A stretch of 51,062 bases of DNA from Oerskovia rustica (GCF_014836555.1 NZ_JACSQQ010000001.1:113284-164345); one strand, 5' to 3'. Counted from the first letter of the stretch, positions 24,701 to 34,848 are shown. Notes: generated from the sequence alone by a model not told the origin. Made by a program: numbers and translations.

Positions 24701-25299
24701 TCGATCTCGTGCTCGTCGATCCCGGTCATCCTGCGACCGAGCGGGGACACCGTGAAACCGACCTCGAGGAGCACCCCGTCGGAGTCACCGTCCAGGTCCC
24801 AGCGGCGCTGCTTCGCACCGGCGATCGCCACCGCGTTCGAGTGCTCGACCGCCCGGAGCAGCTCCGCCAGGGCGCCGGGCTCGGGGGTGGAGTCGTCGTG
24901 CAGCAGCCAGATCCAGGTCGGTGGGTCCTGCGCACCGCGGGACGCGAGCGCGATGTCCACGGCCTGCCCGAAGGTGCGCGCGTGAGGGGCTGCGAGGAAC
25001 CGCGCGCCACCGAGCTGGAGCTCCTGGTACTCGCTCATCGCCTGGGACGCAGCGACGTCGACCACGATCACGGTGTCCGGCACGGCCGACTGGGACCGGA
25101 CGGCGTCGAGCGTGTGCGGCAGGTAACGGGTGTGCCCCTGGGTGACGACCACCGCAGTCACCGAGACGACGGCGGGCACCGAACCGGTCACCGCCGCGAC
25201 GGCGTGGGGCGACGCACCACGTGCGCGCTGCTGCGCCGCACCTGGCTGGTGGTAGGGACCGGTCACCGTGGTCGTGTCTGAAGAAGTCATCCTGGCCAC
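21769..25299 (-). CDS. Giant GT2 glycosyltransferase fused to a polytopic membrane protein
   Basis: The 1176-residue protein joins a GT2 domain (residues about 45-300; VTAVVVTQGHTRYLPHTLDAVRSQ, WIWLLHDDSTPEPGAL, GDGLDLCRRARLAGHRV) to about a dozen membrane helices (about 315-880) and an extracytoplasmic C-terminal domain of about 250 residues that ends in one more helix. It likely transfers a sugar to a lipid-linked or wall acceptor; donor and acceptor are unknown. The start is GTG 25299 or ATG 25290; neither has a clear ribosome site. It is translationally coupled to the DUF5719 gene. Confidence 0.87.
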   Translation of the reverse strand: MARMTSSDTTTVTGPYHQPGAAQQRARGASPHAVAAVTGSVPAVVSVTAVVVTQGHTRYLPHTLDAVRSQSAVPDTVIVVDVAASQAMSEYQELQLGGARFLAAPHARTFGQAVDIALASRGAQDPPTWIWLLHDDSTPEPGALAELLRAVEHSNAVAIAGAKQRRWDLDGDSDGVLLEVGFTVSPLGRRMTGIDEHEIDQGQHDAREDVFAVGLAGALVRTSVWQALEGTDPEYGVFGDGLDLCRRARLAGHRVVVVPRAVVRHAQASLLDLRDEGRHEDDDEPRVPDVEASYGPRRRSHLHYRLVSVAWPMLVPAVIAMILWAPFQAMYRLAIKRPAQARDELLAPLWAVVRLPALARSRRSVRRTSVLPRRALTPLQGTWRDVLGERRDHRLANAEEHRVSTAPTDLERAELRAIGRRRRTMLGLLTLALLALTAVVFGSVLGTLAAGGRFVGGELLPADGSFAAIWQAATGGWVADGLGSPAPADPFTTFLFPLALLGGGSLQPAVGVLVVLSFVVAGLGAWFAAGGVTRSVWLRAWAALVWVAAPSFVLALGEGRLGALVAHAALPWVALGILRALGVQAYDELSPALGPVGGRAQAGRRAFRRRRPGSVGAAAAAGLALLVAVCGAPVLLPVFVLALGVVAVAARQHRRYLLLVLLPSLVLLAPFWYHVGTTWTDGGWRLLATGPGVPVGSEAAPAWQQLLGMPVEAAPWFGLDGGVVGEVARFAPLATGTLVATLAVLALFRARVAGVACAWFVAALGLAAAVVTGAVEVAVSADGPVRGWPGAGVSVVVLGLLGAALLGAPGLRHARSADPQVTADAPAGAGAAETQGAPTSSTTGARQPVEKHPRRTARRDRALAGWRAGGVGLLALVAVLVPVASVTSWTLTATDRDGTVGDLAVVTEPVVPKVGQQMQESEREVRVLSLELAPGGVLEYALLRGDGPQMIDASSVVQARAMLDPSYAQGDLPAIVAGMATGSAAGAARELGDLGVGAVVLPTSTTEDAVAERERAELVARLDMVPGLERVTEGQTSVLWRVAPGPLETDAPAWARVVETLPVAAPGATDEPVVVERLLPADDRSVAARVEAGGAERAIVLAETADPGWTATLDGRVLERTEVDGRQAFLLGSEEGALSIGFVPEHRLPWLAVAGLTLLIFVLLAVPVGRRRTGTR

Positions 25300-25397
25300 A
25301 TCATGACCCGCGCTCAGCGCAGATCGTGGGACCTCGACACGGCAGGTCGTCTACCCGAGCGACAGTTCGCCCGCTCCCGGGCTGCGGGACGTCGCGC

Positions 25398-25727
25398 TCA
25401 GACCACCCGGCGCTTGAGCTTGCGACGCTCGCGCTCGGAGAGCCCGCCCCAGATGCCGAAGCGCTCGTCGTGCTCGAGCGCGTACTCGAGGCACTCGGCC
25501 CGCACCTCGCAGCCCGTGCAGACCTTCTTGGCCTCGCGCGTCGAGCCCCCCTTCTCAGGGAAGAACGCCTCAGGATCGGTCTGGGCGCACAGCGCGCGCT
25601 CCTGCCACCCCATCAGCCCGTCGTCCACGACCTCACCGAAGAGAGGCAGCACAGGAGCCACCGTCTCTACCGGCCGACCCGCATCCGAGGGAAAGACCCC
25701 CAGATCATCGCCCAGCACGTTCCACAT
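25398..25727 (-). CDS. whiB: WhiB-family iron-sulfur regulator (WhiB2/WhmD type)
   Basis: The 109-residue regulator has the four Fe-S cysteines C47, C70, C73 and C79, the GIWGG turn (91-95) and a basic RERRKLKRR tail for DNA or sigma-factor contact. The sequence WQERALCAQTDPEAFFPEKGGSTREAK identifies the WhiB/WhiB2/WhmD branch, which controls septation and cell division in Streptomyces and mycobacteria. ATG at 25727 is chosen because AAGGGG lies about 7 bases upstream; alternative upstream ATGs lack a ribosome site. The neighbourhood matches mycobacterial whiB2. Confidence 0.95.
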   Translation of the reverse strand: MWNVLGDDLGVFPSDAGRPVETVAPVLPLFGEVVDDGLMGWQERALCAQTDPEAFFPEKGGSTREAKKVCTGCEVRAECLEYALEHDERFGIWGGLSERERRKLKRRVV

Positions 25728-25770
25728 GATGCGCCCCTTCATGCCGTTATATGAAAACTGCATTAGAGAA

Positions 25771-25799
25771 ATTACACGCGTGTCATCCACGTCCGTCAA
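25771..25799 (-). promoter_or_regulatory. whiB promoter with a palindrome in the spacer
   Basis: TTGACG (25794-25799), a 17-bp spacer and TGTAAT (25771-25776) form a good promoter on the minus strand. The perfect palindrome ACACGCGTGT (25774-25783) overlaps the -10 and spacer. It resembles a BldD half-site pair (TTAC...GTCA), but the gap is 6, not 5. A second box TATAAC lies at 25746-25751. Confidence 0.5.
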
Positions 25800-25864
25800 G
25801 CCGAAATGTGCTATCCGGGCGATTCGGTGGGTGAAATCACGACGTCGGACGTCTCGGCGCGTCC

Positions 25865-25870
25865 TAGGCT
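25865..25870 (+). promoter_or_regulatory. TAGGCT -10 box of the TIGR03089-type gene, leaderless
   Basis: TAGGCT is followed by GGGCCGC (7 bases) and ATG at 25878, giving a leaderless or near-leaderless mRNA. Confidence 0.55.
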
Positions 25871-25877
25871 GGGCCGC

Positions 25878-26657
25878 ATGGCCGCAACCTCGACCCCTCC
25901 TATGCACATCGCTGACCTGCAGCGTCTCATCACCCGAGACCCCGGCCGCCCACGCCTGACCTGGTACGGAGACGACGGCGAGCGCGTCGAGCTGTCGGGT
26001 GCGGTGCTGCACAACTGGGTCAACAAAACCGTCAACCTCCTCGTCGAAGAATTCGACGCCGCCCCCGGGACACGCGTGCTGCTCGACCTTCCCCCGCACT
26101 GGCGCGCGGTCGTCTGGGCGCTCGCCACGTGGCGGACCGGAGCCACGCTCGTGCTGCCGCCGACCACGGAGGGGAGCGCCGTCGTCGGGCAGGAGCAGGA
26201 CCGAGGCGTCGCCGACGTCGATGTCGTGGTCACCTCGCACCCCACCTCCTGGACGGGCACCAGCGCACAGCTCGTCGCCGTCCCCCTGCCCGCGCTCGCA
26301 CGCCGGTTCGACGGCGACCTGCCGCCCGGGACCATCGACGCCGGCTCCGCCGTCATGACCTACGGTGACCAGATCGGCTGGGTCGAGGAGATCGACCCGA
26401 CGGCGATCGCGGTCGAGCCCGCCCTCCGCCACGAGGACCTGGTCACGTGGGCGCTCGCGTGCACCCCACGCCCGACGGCCTCCGAGCCGCGGACGCTCGT
26501 CGGCGAGGACCACCCCCTCGTCGTGCTCCGCCGGACCCTGCAGGCGCTGTCCCTCGACGGTTCCGTGATCGTGACGTCCGTCGCGAGCACGACCGCGTTC
26601 GCGGACGAACCCGAGCGCCTCGACCGTCTCCGCGCGACCGAACGCATCACCGACTGA
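25878..26657 (+). CDS. TIGR03089-family protein
   Basis: The 259-residue actinobacterial protein resembles a cut-down N-terminal part of AMP-binding (acyl-CoA synthetase-like) enzymes: RPRLTWYGDDGERVELSGAVLHNWVNKTVNLL near the start and WRAVVWALATWRTGATLVLPP at about 75-95. It lacks the ATP-binding P-loop and C-terminal lid of true ligases, so enzyme activity is unlikely. In mycobacteria the family gene lies near the rmlD-wbbL locus, and here it also precedes a WbbL-like gene. Function is unknown. Confidence 0.85.
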   Translation: MAATSTPPMHIADLQRLITRDPGRPRLTWYGDDGERVELSGAVLHNWVNKTVNLLVEEFDAAPGTRVLLDLPPHWRAVVWALATWRTGATLVLPPTTEGSAVVGQEQDRGVADVDVVVTSHPTSWTGTSAQLVAVPLPALARRFDGDLPPGTIDAGSAVMTYGDQIGWVEEIDPTAIAVEPALRHEDLVTWALACTPRPTASEPRTLVGEDHPLVVLRRTLQALSLDGSVIVTSVASTTAFADEPERLDRLRATERITD

Positions 26658-26734
26658 TTCGCGAGAACCACCACCACACCTGCACGACCTCGTGGTTCGC
26701 GAGGACTCCACCGGTCGATAGGCTGTGCGACATC

Positions 26735-27607
26735 ATGAGCAGCTCCGCCGGCGCACCGAACGCCCTCCGTGTCATCTGCGTGATCTACAACCCCGGGCCG
26801 GAGCTCGTGGAGTTCGCGACATCGCTCAGGACCGCGACCTCCCGCGCGACCGAGCTCGTCCTGGTCAACAACGGCGGCCCCAGCGAGCTCGCGGAACGGC
26901 TCGCGCACGAGCCCGGCACGCGTCTGGTCGAGTCCGGCGGGAACCTGGGCTACGGTCGCGCCGCGAACCTGGGGGCGCGCGGGGCCACCGGCGAGTGGAT
27001 CGTCGTCGCCAACCCCGACCTCGTCTGGACGCCCGGTTCTCTCGACGCGCTCGTCGCGGCGGGTGCACGACACGAGCGTGCCGGCGCACTGGGTCCTCGG
27101 ATCCTCAACACGGACGGCACCGAGTACCCCTCCGCGCGCGCCATCCCGTCCCTCCGGCTCGGTGCGGGCCACGCCCTGCTCGGCAGCCTGTGGCCCGAGA
27201 ACCCTTTCTCCCGCGCGTACCGGAGCGCCAACGCCCCCGGGGACGCGACGGAACGGGTCGCGGGATGGCTCTCCGGCGCGTGCCTCCTGCTGCGCCGTGA
27301 CGCGTTCGAGCAGGTCGGCGGATTCGACGAGGGCTACTTCATGTTCTTCGAGGACCTCGACCTGGGCGACCGGTTGTGCCAGGACGGCTGGGAGAACGTC
27401 TTCGTCCCCTCCGCCGAGGTCACGCACGTCCAGGGCGTCTCGTGGAAGAAGGACCCCGCACCGATGATCCGCGCGCACCACGTCAGCGCGCACCGCTACC
27501 TGTCGAGACGGTACGGCGCGTGGTACCAGGCGCCGCTGCGCTGGGCGCTGACCGTGGGCCTCTTCGTCCGCGAGCGGCTCGAGATCCGGGGCGCACGGCG
27601 CCGATGA
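26735..27607 (+). CDS. wbbL: GT2 rhamnosyltransferase, WbbL-like
   Basis: The 290-residue GT2 enzyme has [55 protein letters not shown] (metal site within NPD) and [20 protein letters not shown] with the catalytic acidic cluster. This pattern matches WbbL, which adds L-rhamnose from dTDP-rhamnose to GlcNAc-PP-polyprenol. The rml genes on both sides fit that role, but other rhamnosyl transfers are possible. ATG at 26735 follows a TAGGCT box at 26719-26724 with only a few transcribed bases between them. Confidence 0.82.
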   Translation: MSSSAGAPNALRVICVIYNPGPELVEFATSLRTATSRATELVLVNNGGPSELAERLAHEPGTRLVESGGNLGYGRAANLGARGATGEWIVVANPDLVWTPGSLDALVAAGARHERAGALGPRILNTDGTEYPSARAIPSLRLGAGHALLGSLWPENPFSRAYRSANAPGDATERVAGWLSGACLLLRRDAFEQVGGFDEGYFMFFEDLDLGDRLCQDGWENVFVPSAEVTHVQGVSWKKDPAPMIRAHHVSAHRYLSRRYGAWYQAPLRWALTVGLFVRERLEIRGARRR

Positions 27608-27633
27608 GCGGCACATGCGGCACAATGGCCCGC

Positions 27634-28500
27634 ATGCGTGGAATCATCCTGGCCGGCGGATCCGGCACTCGTCTGCACCCGATCACTCTCGGCATCAGCA
27701 AGCAGCTCGTCCCCGTCTACGACAAGCCGATGATCTACTACCCGCTCTCGACCTTGATCCTCGCGGGTATCAAGGACATCCTCGTCATCACGACGCCTCA
27801 CGACGCCGACCAGTTCCGTCGGCTCCTCGGCGACGGGTCCCAGTTCGGCGTGTCGATCGAGTACACCGTCCAGGCCGAGCCCAACGGGCTCGCCCAGGCC
27901 TTCGTCCTCGGCGCCGACTTCATCGGCAACGAGCCGGCGGCCCTGGTGCTGGGAGACAACATCTTCTACGGCCCCGGGATGGGGTCGACGCTCTCGCGCT
28001 ACGCAGACCTCGACGGCGGCGCCGTCTTCGCGTACCGCGTCGCCGACCCGACGGCGTACGGCGTCGTCGAGTTCGACGCCGACGGTCGTGCGCTCTCGCT
28101 CGAGGAGAAGCCCGCCGCCCCGAAGTCGAACTACGCGGTCCCCGGCCTCTACTTCTACGACAACGACGTCGTCGCGATCGCACGCGACCTCGCCCCGTCC
28201 GCGCGCGGCGAGTACGAGATCACGGACGTCAACCGGACCTACCTGGAGCAGGGGCGCCTGCAGGTCGAGGTCCTCCCCCGCGGCACCGCCTGGCTCGACA
28301 CCGGCACCTTCGACTCCCTCGTGGAGGCCTCGGACTTCGTCAAGACGATCGAGCACCGCCAGGGCCTCAAGGTCGGCGCACCCGAGGAGGTCGCCTGGCG
28401 CCGTGGCTTCCTGAGCGACGACGAGCTGCGCGAGCGTGCGGAGAAGCTCGTCAAGTCCGGCTACGGGACCTACCTGCTCGGCCTGCTCGAGCGCGACTGA
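27634..28500 (+). CDS. rmlA: Glucose-1-phosphate thymidylyltransferase
   Basis: The 288-residue enzyme makes dTDP-glucose from dTTP and glucose-1-phosphate, the first step to dTDP-L-rhamnose. It has GGSGTRL (8-14), KPMIYYPL, the [10 protein letters not shown] loop, the SLEEKP lysine motif and [14 protein letters not shown] use ATG at 27634, which gives the family-standard start MRGIILAGG; an ATG at 27625 adds three residues. CACAAT at 27621-27626 lies 7 bases before it, so a leaderless start is possible. It follows the rhamnosyltransferase by 26 bp. Confidence 0.97.
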   Translation: MRGIILAGGSGTRLHPITLGISKQLVPVYDKPMIYYPLSTLILAGIKDILVITTPHDADQFRRLLGDGSQFGVSIEYTVQAEPNGLAQAFVLGADFIGNEPAALVLGDNIFYGPGMGSTLSRYADLDGGAVFAYRVADPTAYGVVEFDADGRALSLEEKPAAPKSNYAVPGLYFYDNDVVAIARDLAPSARGEYEITDVNRTYLEQGRLQVEVLPRGTAWLDTGTFDSLVEASDFVKTIEHRQGLKVGAPEEVAWRRGFLSDDELRERAEKLVKSGYGTYLLGLLERD

Positions 28501-28551
28501 CCAGCCACCACGAAGGCCCCCCGGCGACCCCCCGCGGGCCGTCGTCGTCCA

Positions 28552-28572
28552 CGCCCCGGGCTCTCCGGGGCG
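28552..28572 (+). terminator. Hairpin after rmlA
   Basis: Perfect 8-bp arms CGCCCCGG / CCGGGGCG flank the loop GCTCT; outer GTCGT / ACGAC can extend the stem across a bulge. It lies 52 bp after the rmlA stop and just before a TAGACT box (28580-28585) that may drive rmlC. Confidence 0.6.
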
Positions 28573-28640
28573 ACGACACTAGACTCGACCCTTGGCCGTG
28601 GTGGATGTCCACCGCCCGCAACCGCTGAAGGAGCTGTCCC

Positions 28641-29261
28641 GTGGAGTATCGCGAACTGTCCGTCCCTGGAGCCTGGGAGATCACCCCGAAGCAGTTCGGT
28701 GATCCTCGCGGGGTGTTCCTCGAGTGGTTCAAGTCGGAGAAGTTCGAGGAGTCGCTCGGGCACCGCCTCGACCTCCAGCAGGCGAACATGTCGGTGTCCT
28801 CGGCGGGAGTCCTCCGTGGCATCCACTTCGCCGACACCCCTCCGGGGCAGGCGAAGTACGTCACGTGCCCCAAGGGCGCGGTGCTCGACGTCGTGGTCGA
28901 CATCCGCGTCGGGTCCCCGACCTTCGGGCAGTGGGACTCCGTCCTGCTCGACGACACGGACCGACGGGCGATCTACCTCGGCGAGGGGCTCGGGCACGCC
29001 TTCCTCTCGCTCGAGGACGACTCGACCGTGGTGTACCTGTGCTCGACGGGCTACTCGCCGGGTCGCGAGCACGGCATCCACCCGCTCGACCCGGAGGTGG
29101 GTATCGAGTGGCCGACGTCGGCCAGGGACGGCTCGCCGCTGACGCCGATGCTCTCGGAGAAGGACCTCGTGGCCCCCGGGCTGGGCGAGGCCGCGGCACA
29201 GGGCCTGCTGCCGACCCTCGAGCAGGTCAACGAGCACCTCGAGTCGCTGCGCTCGTCCTGA
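28641..29261 (+). CDS. rmlC: dTDP-4-dehydrorhamnose 3,5-epimerase
   Basis: The 206-residue cupin enzyme catalyses the third step of dTDP-L-rhamnose synthesis. Visible motifs are VLRGIHFADTPPGQAKYVTC (base histidine), DVVVDIRVGSPTFG, GEGLGHAFLSLED and YSPGREHGIHPLDPEVGIEWP. GTG at 28641 follows GAAGGAG by about 7 bases. It is separated from rmlA by a hairpin and may have its own TAGACT promoter. Confidence 0.96.
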   Translation: MEYRELSVPGAWEITPKQFGDPRGVFLEWFKSEKFEESLGHRLDLQQANMSVSSAGVLRGIHFADTPPGQAKYVTCPKGAVLDVVVDIRVGSPTFGQWDSVLLDDTDRRAIYLGEGLGHAFLSLEDDSTVVYLCSTGYSPGREHGIHPLDPEVGIEWPTSARDGSPLTPMLSEKDLVAPGLGEAAAQGLLPTLEQVNEHLESLRSS

Positions 29262-29265
29262 CCGT

Positions 29266-29304
29266 CTGCGGGCCGCAGGTGGTCGGACCACCTGCGGCCC
29301 GCAG
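29266..29304. terminator. Very strong bidirectional hairpin, 19-bp perfect arms
   Basis: The arms begin CTGCGGGCCGCAGG and are perfectly self-complementary over 19 bp around a single central G (29285). It lies between the convergent rmlC (stop 29261) and GT4 gene (stop 29313) and should stop transcription from both sides. Confidence 0.85.
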
Positions 29305-29312
29305 CACGCCGA

Positions 29313-30434
29313 TCAACGCACCGAGGCCGCCTCGTAGGTCTCCGCGTGGAGGCCTGCGGCGACGGCCCACGTGAATCCTGCAGCACGCTCCGCCCCCGCC
29401 TCGGCCAGGAGTGCCCGCCGCTCGGGGTCGTCGAGCAGAGCGGCGAGCTCACGGCCGATCGACGCCGCATCCGTGCCGCAGTACGCGACCGCGTCCCCAC
29501 CGACCTCGGGGAGCGACAGCTCCCTCGTCGTCAGCACCGGCGCACGACAGGCCATCGCCTCCAGGACCGGCAGGCCGAAGCCCTCACCCAGGCTCGGGTA
29601 GGCGACCACGACGGCTCCGCCCAGGAACGCCGGCAGGTCCTCGAGCGGCAGGAAGCCGGTCCGGCGGACCGTGAGGTGTGCCGGGACCTCGTCGATCACG
29701 GCGTCGATCCTCTCGTCCCAGCCTCGCCCACCTGCCAGCAGGAGCACGGGCGGGTCCGCCCGGTCCTCGCACGCCGCGACCCAGCCCTGGATCAGCGCGG
29801 GCACGTTCTTGCGCGGCTCGAGCGTGCCGAGGAAGCCGACGTAGGTGGTCGCCGACAGCCCGAGGGACTCCTTGACACGGGTCTGCTCCTCCACGCTCGT
29901 CGGACGGAAGAGATCGTGGTCGACGCCGTGGTAGGCGACGGTGAACTTCTCGGGGCGGGCGCCGACGAGGCGAACGACCTCGTCGCGGGTCGCGCGGGAC
30001 GGGACGACCAGGCGTGCCGCGCGTCGGGCCGCGATCCGGATCGCCGTCCGGAAGAAGACCGCCTTGGACCGCAGGTGCAGCTCCGGGGTCGTGAAGAAGG
30101 TCGCGTCGTGCAACGTGACGACCACCGGGGTGCGGGTCAGCAACGGCATCGTGTAGTGCGGGCTGTGCACGACGTCGGGCCTGATCCGTCGGACGAGGGC
30201 GGGCAGCCCCACCTGCTCCCAGAGCAGGCGCGCCGGGCGGCGAGCCGTCCAGGCGGGAGCTGCGACGACCCTCGCACGGGGAGCCAGTCGTCGGTAGTGC
30301 TCGACGTCGCGACGTTGGACGACGAGCGTGAGGTCGAGCTCGGCCGTGTCGAGCTCGGGCACCAGCTCGTCGACGTAGCGCCCGACACCTCCGCGGTCGG
30401 CGGGGACGGCGGTCGCATCGAGCAGAACATGCAT
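29313..30434 (-). CDS. GT4-family glycosyltransferase
   Basis: The 373-residue GT-B enzyme has DADRGGVGRYVDELVPEL-type N-terminal features (GGVGRY loop), DVVHSPHYTMPL, then TYVGFLGTLEPRKNVPAL and the EGFGLPVLEAMACRAPVLTT donor-nucleotide motif near residues 285-305. Such enzymes are often mannosyl- or rhamnosyltransferases in O-antigen-like clusters. ATG at 30434 is preferred over GTG 30440 because GAGG lies 5 bases upstream. It is transcribed divergently from the polyprenyl-phosphate GT2 gene. Confidence 0.88.
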   Translation of the reverse strand: MHVLLDATAVPADRGGVGRYVDELVPELDTAELDLTLVVQRRDVEHYRRLAPRARVVAAPAWTARRPARLLWEQVGLPALVRRIRPDVVHSPHYTMPLLTRTPVVVTLHDATFFTTPELHLRSKAVFFRTAIRIAARRAARLVVPSRATRDEVVRLVGARPEKFTVAYHGVDHDLFRPTSVEEQTRVKESLGLSATTYVGFLGTLEPRKNVPALIQGWVAACEDRADPPVLLLAGGRGWDERIDAVIDEVPAHLTVRRTGFLPLEDLPAFLGGAVVVAYPSLGEGFGLPVLEAMACRAPVLTTRELSLPEVGGDAVAYCGTDAASIGRELAALLDDPERRALLAEAGAERAAGFTWAVAAGLHAETYEAASVR

Positions 30435-30505
30435 GAGCACCTCGTGGAGCAGGGTCGAAGGGAGGACGCCTCACCGCAGGAGCTCTCCCGGGCGGGGCCG
30501 GTGCC

Positions 30506-30511
30506 AGCGTA
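30506..30511 (-). promoter_or_regulatory. TACGCT -10 box of the GT4 gene
   Basis: TACGCT on the minus strand gives a leader of about 65 bases to ATG 30434. It is paired with the divergent TAAGAT box 40 bp away. Confidence 0.35.
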
Positions 30512-30548
30512 CTTGGTCGTCGATACGGGCCACCGGACGCTCCGACGC

Positions 30549-30554
30549 TAAGAT
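30549..30554 (+). promoter_or_regulatory. TAAGAT -10 box of the GT2 gene, leaderless
   Basis: TAAGAT is followed by CCTCCG (6 bases) and GTG at 30561. The geometry equals that of manB. Confidence 0.6.
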
Positions 30555-30560
30555 CCTCCG

Positions 30561-31301
30561 GTGACCAGTGACCGCACAGCAGACGTTCTCATCGTCGTTC
30601 CAGCATGGAACGAGCAAGAGGCCCTACCCGGAGTGCTCGACGAGCTGCATGCAGCCCTCCCCCAGGCCGACTACCTCGTCGTCAACGACGGATCGACGGA
30701 CCAGACGTCGGTCGTTGCGCGACGGGGACGGACGATGGTGCTCGATCTGCCCGTGAACCTGGGGGTCGGCGGTGCCATGCGCGCCGGCTACAAGTTCGCG
30801 GCCCGCCGGGGCTACGACGTCGTGGTCCAGGTCGACGGCGACGGACAGCACGACCCCGCCGACGTCGCGCGGGTGGTCGAGGCCCTGGCCACCGACAACG
30901 CCGACATCGTGATCGGCGCACGCTTCGCGGACAAGGGCAACTACGTCGCCCGAGGACCGCGCCGCTGGGCGATGAAGCTGCTCTCGGCCACCCTGTCACG
31001 GGTGGTCGGTACGCGGCTGACCGACACGACCTCCGGGTTCAAGGCCTCGAACAAGCGGGCGATCGCCCTGTTCGCGGTCGACTACCCGGCCGAGTACCTC
31101 GGCGACACCATCGAGTCGATGGTCATCGCCTCCCGCGCCGGACTGACCATCCGACAGATCGGGGTCGAGATGCGACCTCGAGCGGGCGGGACCCCCTCCC
31201 ACAACCCTGTCAAGGCAACCCTCTTCCTCGGGCGAGCGGTCCTCGCCCTGGTGATCGCGCTCTCGCGGCCGACCCGTCAGCCGATTGGACAGTCCTCATG
31301 A
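30561..31301 (+). CDS. GT2 polyprenyl-phosphate glycosyltransferase (DPM/GtrB-like)
   Basis: The 246-residue enzyme has VVPAWNEQEALPGVLDEL, VNDGSTDQT (41-49), the VDGDGQHD metal motif (91-98) and TDTTSGFKASN typical of dolichol-phosphate mannose synthase-like enzymes. It probably loads a sugar onto polyprenyl phosphate at the inner membrane face. No long C-terminal membrane domain is present. The stop overlaps the next start (ATGA), so it works with the DUF2304 protein. The GTG start follows a TAAGAT box by 6 bases. Confidence 0.9.
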   Translation: MTSDRTADVLIVVPAWNEQEALPGVLDELHAALPQADYLVVNDGSTDQTSVVARRGRTMVLDLPVNLGVGGAMRAGYKFAARRGYDVVVQVDGDGQHDPADVARVVEALATDNADIVIGARFADKGNYVARGPRRWAMKLLSATLSRVVGTRLTDTTSGFKASNKRAIALFAVDYPAEYLGDTIESMVIASRAGLTIRQIGVEMRPRAGGTPSHNPVKATLFLGRAVLALVIALSRPTRQPIGQSS

Positions 31302-31729
31302 GCGGCTACTACTTCGCCCTCGCCAGCTGTGTCGCACTGGTCCTCTTCCTCGTCGTCCTGCTGCGTCGCAGGAGGCTCCGCGAGAAGTACGCCATGACCT
31401 GGATCGTCGTCGCCCTCGGCGTCTGCGTCCTCGGTGCCTTCCCGCACCTGGTGGAGTCCGTCGCCTCCGTGGTCGGCGTCGAGACCCCGAGCAACCTCAT
31501 CTTCGCGCTGGCCCTCATGGTCCTGCTGGGCGTGTGCATCCAGCTCAGCGTCGAGATCACGGAGCTCGAGGAGGAGACGCGGACGCTCGCCGAGGAGATC
31601 GCCCTGGTGCGCTTCGACGTCGAACGGCTCGACGCGGCCGCGTCGAGCCGCCCGAGCAGCGCCACGGACGCCCGCGACGGACAGCCGAGCGCGAACGGTC
31701 ACGGGACTCCCGGACCGGACGCCCGCTAG
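31298..31729 (+). CDS. DUF2304 small membrane protein
   Basis: The 143-residue protein has three hydrophobic helices (about 4-22, 34-52, 64-84), a conserved REKYAMTWIVVAL loop, a coiled-coil segment (ITELEEETRTLAEEIALVRFDVERL) and a polar tail. DUF2304 genes often follow polyprenyl-phosphate glycosyltransferase genes and may recruit or support them. It starts inside the GT2 stop codon (4-bp ATGA overlap). Confidence 0.88.
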   Translation: MSGYYFALASCVALVLFLVVLLRRRRLREKYAMTWIVVALGVCVLGAFPHLVESVASVVGVETPSNLIFALALMVLLGVCIQLSVEITELEEETRTLAEEIALVRFDVERLDAAASSRPSSATDARDGQPSANGHGTPGPDAR

Positions 31730-31746
31730 CACCTCCCGGTCTCCTA

Positions 31747-31785
31747 CCGGTCGGTCGCCCCCGCGGTCCGTGGGCGACCGACCGG
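31747..31785. terminator. Bidirectional hairpin between DUF2304 and rmlD
   Basis: Perfect 14-bp arms (CCGGTCGGTCGCCC and complement) flank an 11-base loop, placed 18 bp after the DUF2304 stop and 3 bp before the rmlD stop. It serves both convergent genes. Confidence 0.8.
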
Positions 31786-31787
31786 TC

Positions 31788-32636
31788 TCAGAGACCGAGC
31801 ACCGACGGAGCCGCCAGGCTCCACCGCTCCTGCCAGGGGCCGATCGGCTCCACCCCCGCCGCACGCAACGACTCGTGCCCCAGGACCGAGTAGGCAGGAC
31901 GAGGAGCGGGGCGCACGAACGAGGCGCTCGTCGTGGGACGGACGAGCTGCGGATCCATGCCTGCGGCGGCGACCGCCGCGGCGGCGAACTCGTACCAGCT
32001 CGTGCCGCCCTGGGACGTCGCGTGGTGGATCCCACCCGGGATCTTCGCATCGACCGCACGGACGACGAGGTCCGCGACGTCGACCGTCCAGGTGGGCTGA
32101 CCGTACTGGTCGTCGACCACGTCGACCCCACCCCGCTCGGCCGCGAGCTTCACGATCGTCCGCGGGAAGCACGCACCGCCCGCGCCGTACAGGTAGGCGG
32201 TGCGCAGGACCAGGTGCTGGGCACCGAAGCTCTGCACCGCCCACTCACCGGCGGCCTTCGTCCGTCCGTAGGCCGTCGCGGGGTCCTGAGGGGCGTCGGC
32301 CGCGTACGGTGAGCGCGCCGACCCGTCGAACACGTAGTCGGTCGAGATGTGCACGAGCCGTGCGCCGACGTCCGTCGCGGAACGCGCCAGGTTCGCCGCA
32401 CCCGTGGCGTTCACCGCGAACGCCTCGGCCTCTCGTTCCTCCGCCAGGTCGACGGCCGTCCATGCGGCGCAGTTCACGACCACGTCGGCCCCCTTGAGGC
32501 CGCTCGTGCACGCCTCGGGATCGGTGATGTCGAGATCGGCACGGTCGAGCGCCACGACCGACCGCCCGTCGGCGGTCAACCGTGACACGACGTCCTGACC
32601 GAGCATCCCGGCCGCGCCGATGACGATCCACTGCAT
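31788..32636 (-). CDS. rmlD: dTDP-4-dehydrorhamnose reductase
   Basis: The 282-residue reductase gives dTDP-L-rhamnose, the last step. Motifs are the Rossmann GAAGMLGQDV (8-17), VVNCAAWTAVDLAEEREAEAFAVNA, HISTDYVFDG (catalytic T/S) and YGRTKAAGE (Y..K pair). ATG at 32636 follows GAGGAG by about 7 bases. It is 58 bp downstream of rmlB on the same strand and probably cotranscribed. Confidence 0.96.
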   Translation of the reverse strand: MQWIVIGAAGMLGQDVVSRLTADGRSVVALDRADLDITDPEACTSGLKGADVVVNCAAWTAVDLAEEREAEAFAVNATGAANLARSATDVGARLVHISTDYVFDGSARSPYAADAPQDPATAYGRTKAAGEWAVQSFGAQHLVLRTAYLYGAGGACFPRTIVKLAAERGGVDVVDDQYGQPTWTVDVADLVVRAVDAKIPGGIHHATSQGGTSWYEFAAAAVAAAGMDPQLVRPTTSASFVRPAPRPAYSVLGHESLRAAGVEPIGPWQERWSLAAPSVLGL

Positions 32637-32694
32637 GGAAGAACTCCTCGTCCTGGCCGGAGCCGGGGATGGATGGATGTGGGAGGGGTGGGAC

Positions 32695-34848
<2,154 letters not shown>

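Noticed and set aside
21862-25281. 1139-codon open frame on the plus strand, opposite the giant glycosyltransferase
   Set aside because: It is a mirror of the real gene caused by high GC at third positions; its product is Arg/Asp/Gly-rich with no domain, and no start signals precede it.
26658-26703. TTCGCGAG direct repeat with a GAACCAC/GTGGTTC dyad as operator or att site
   Set aside because: The dyad has a 20-base loop and only 7-bp arms; it could be a weak terminator of the preceding gene, but nothing links it to integration.
25728-26711. N-terminal extension of WhiB across the divergent gene
   Set aside because: The open frame continues through the TIGR03089 gene but has no WhiB-like sequence. 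ATG 25727 has a proper ribosome site.
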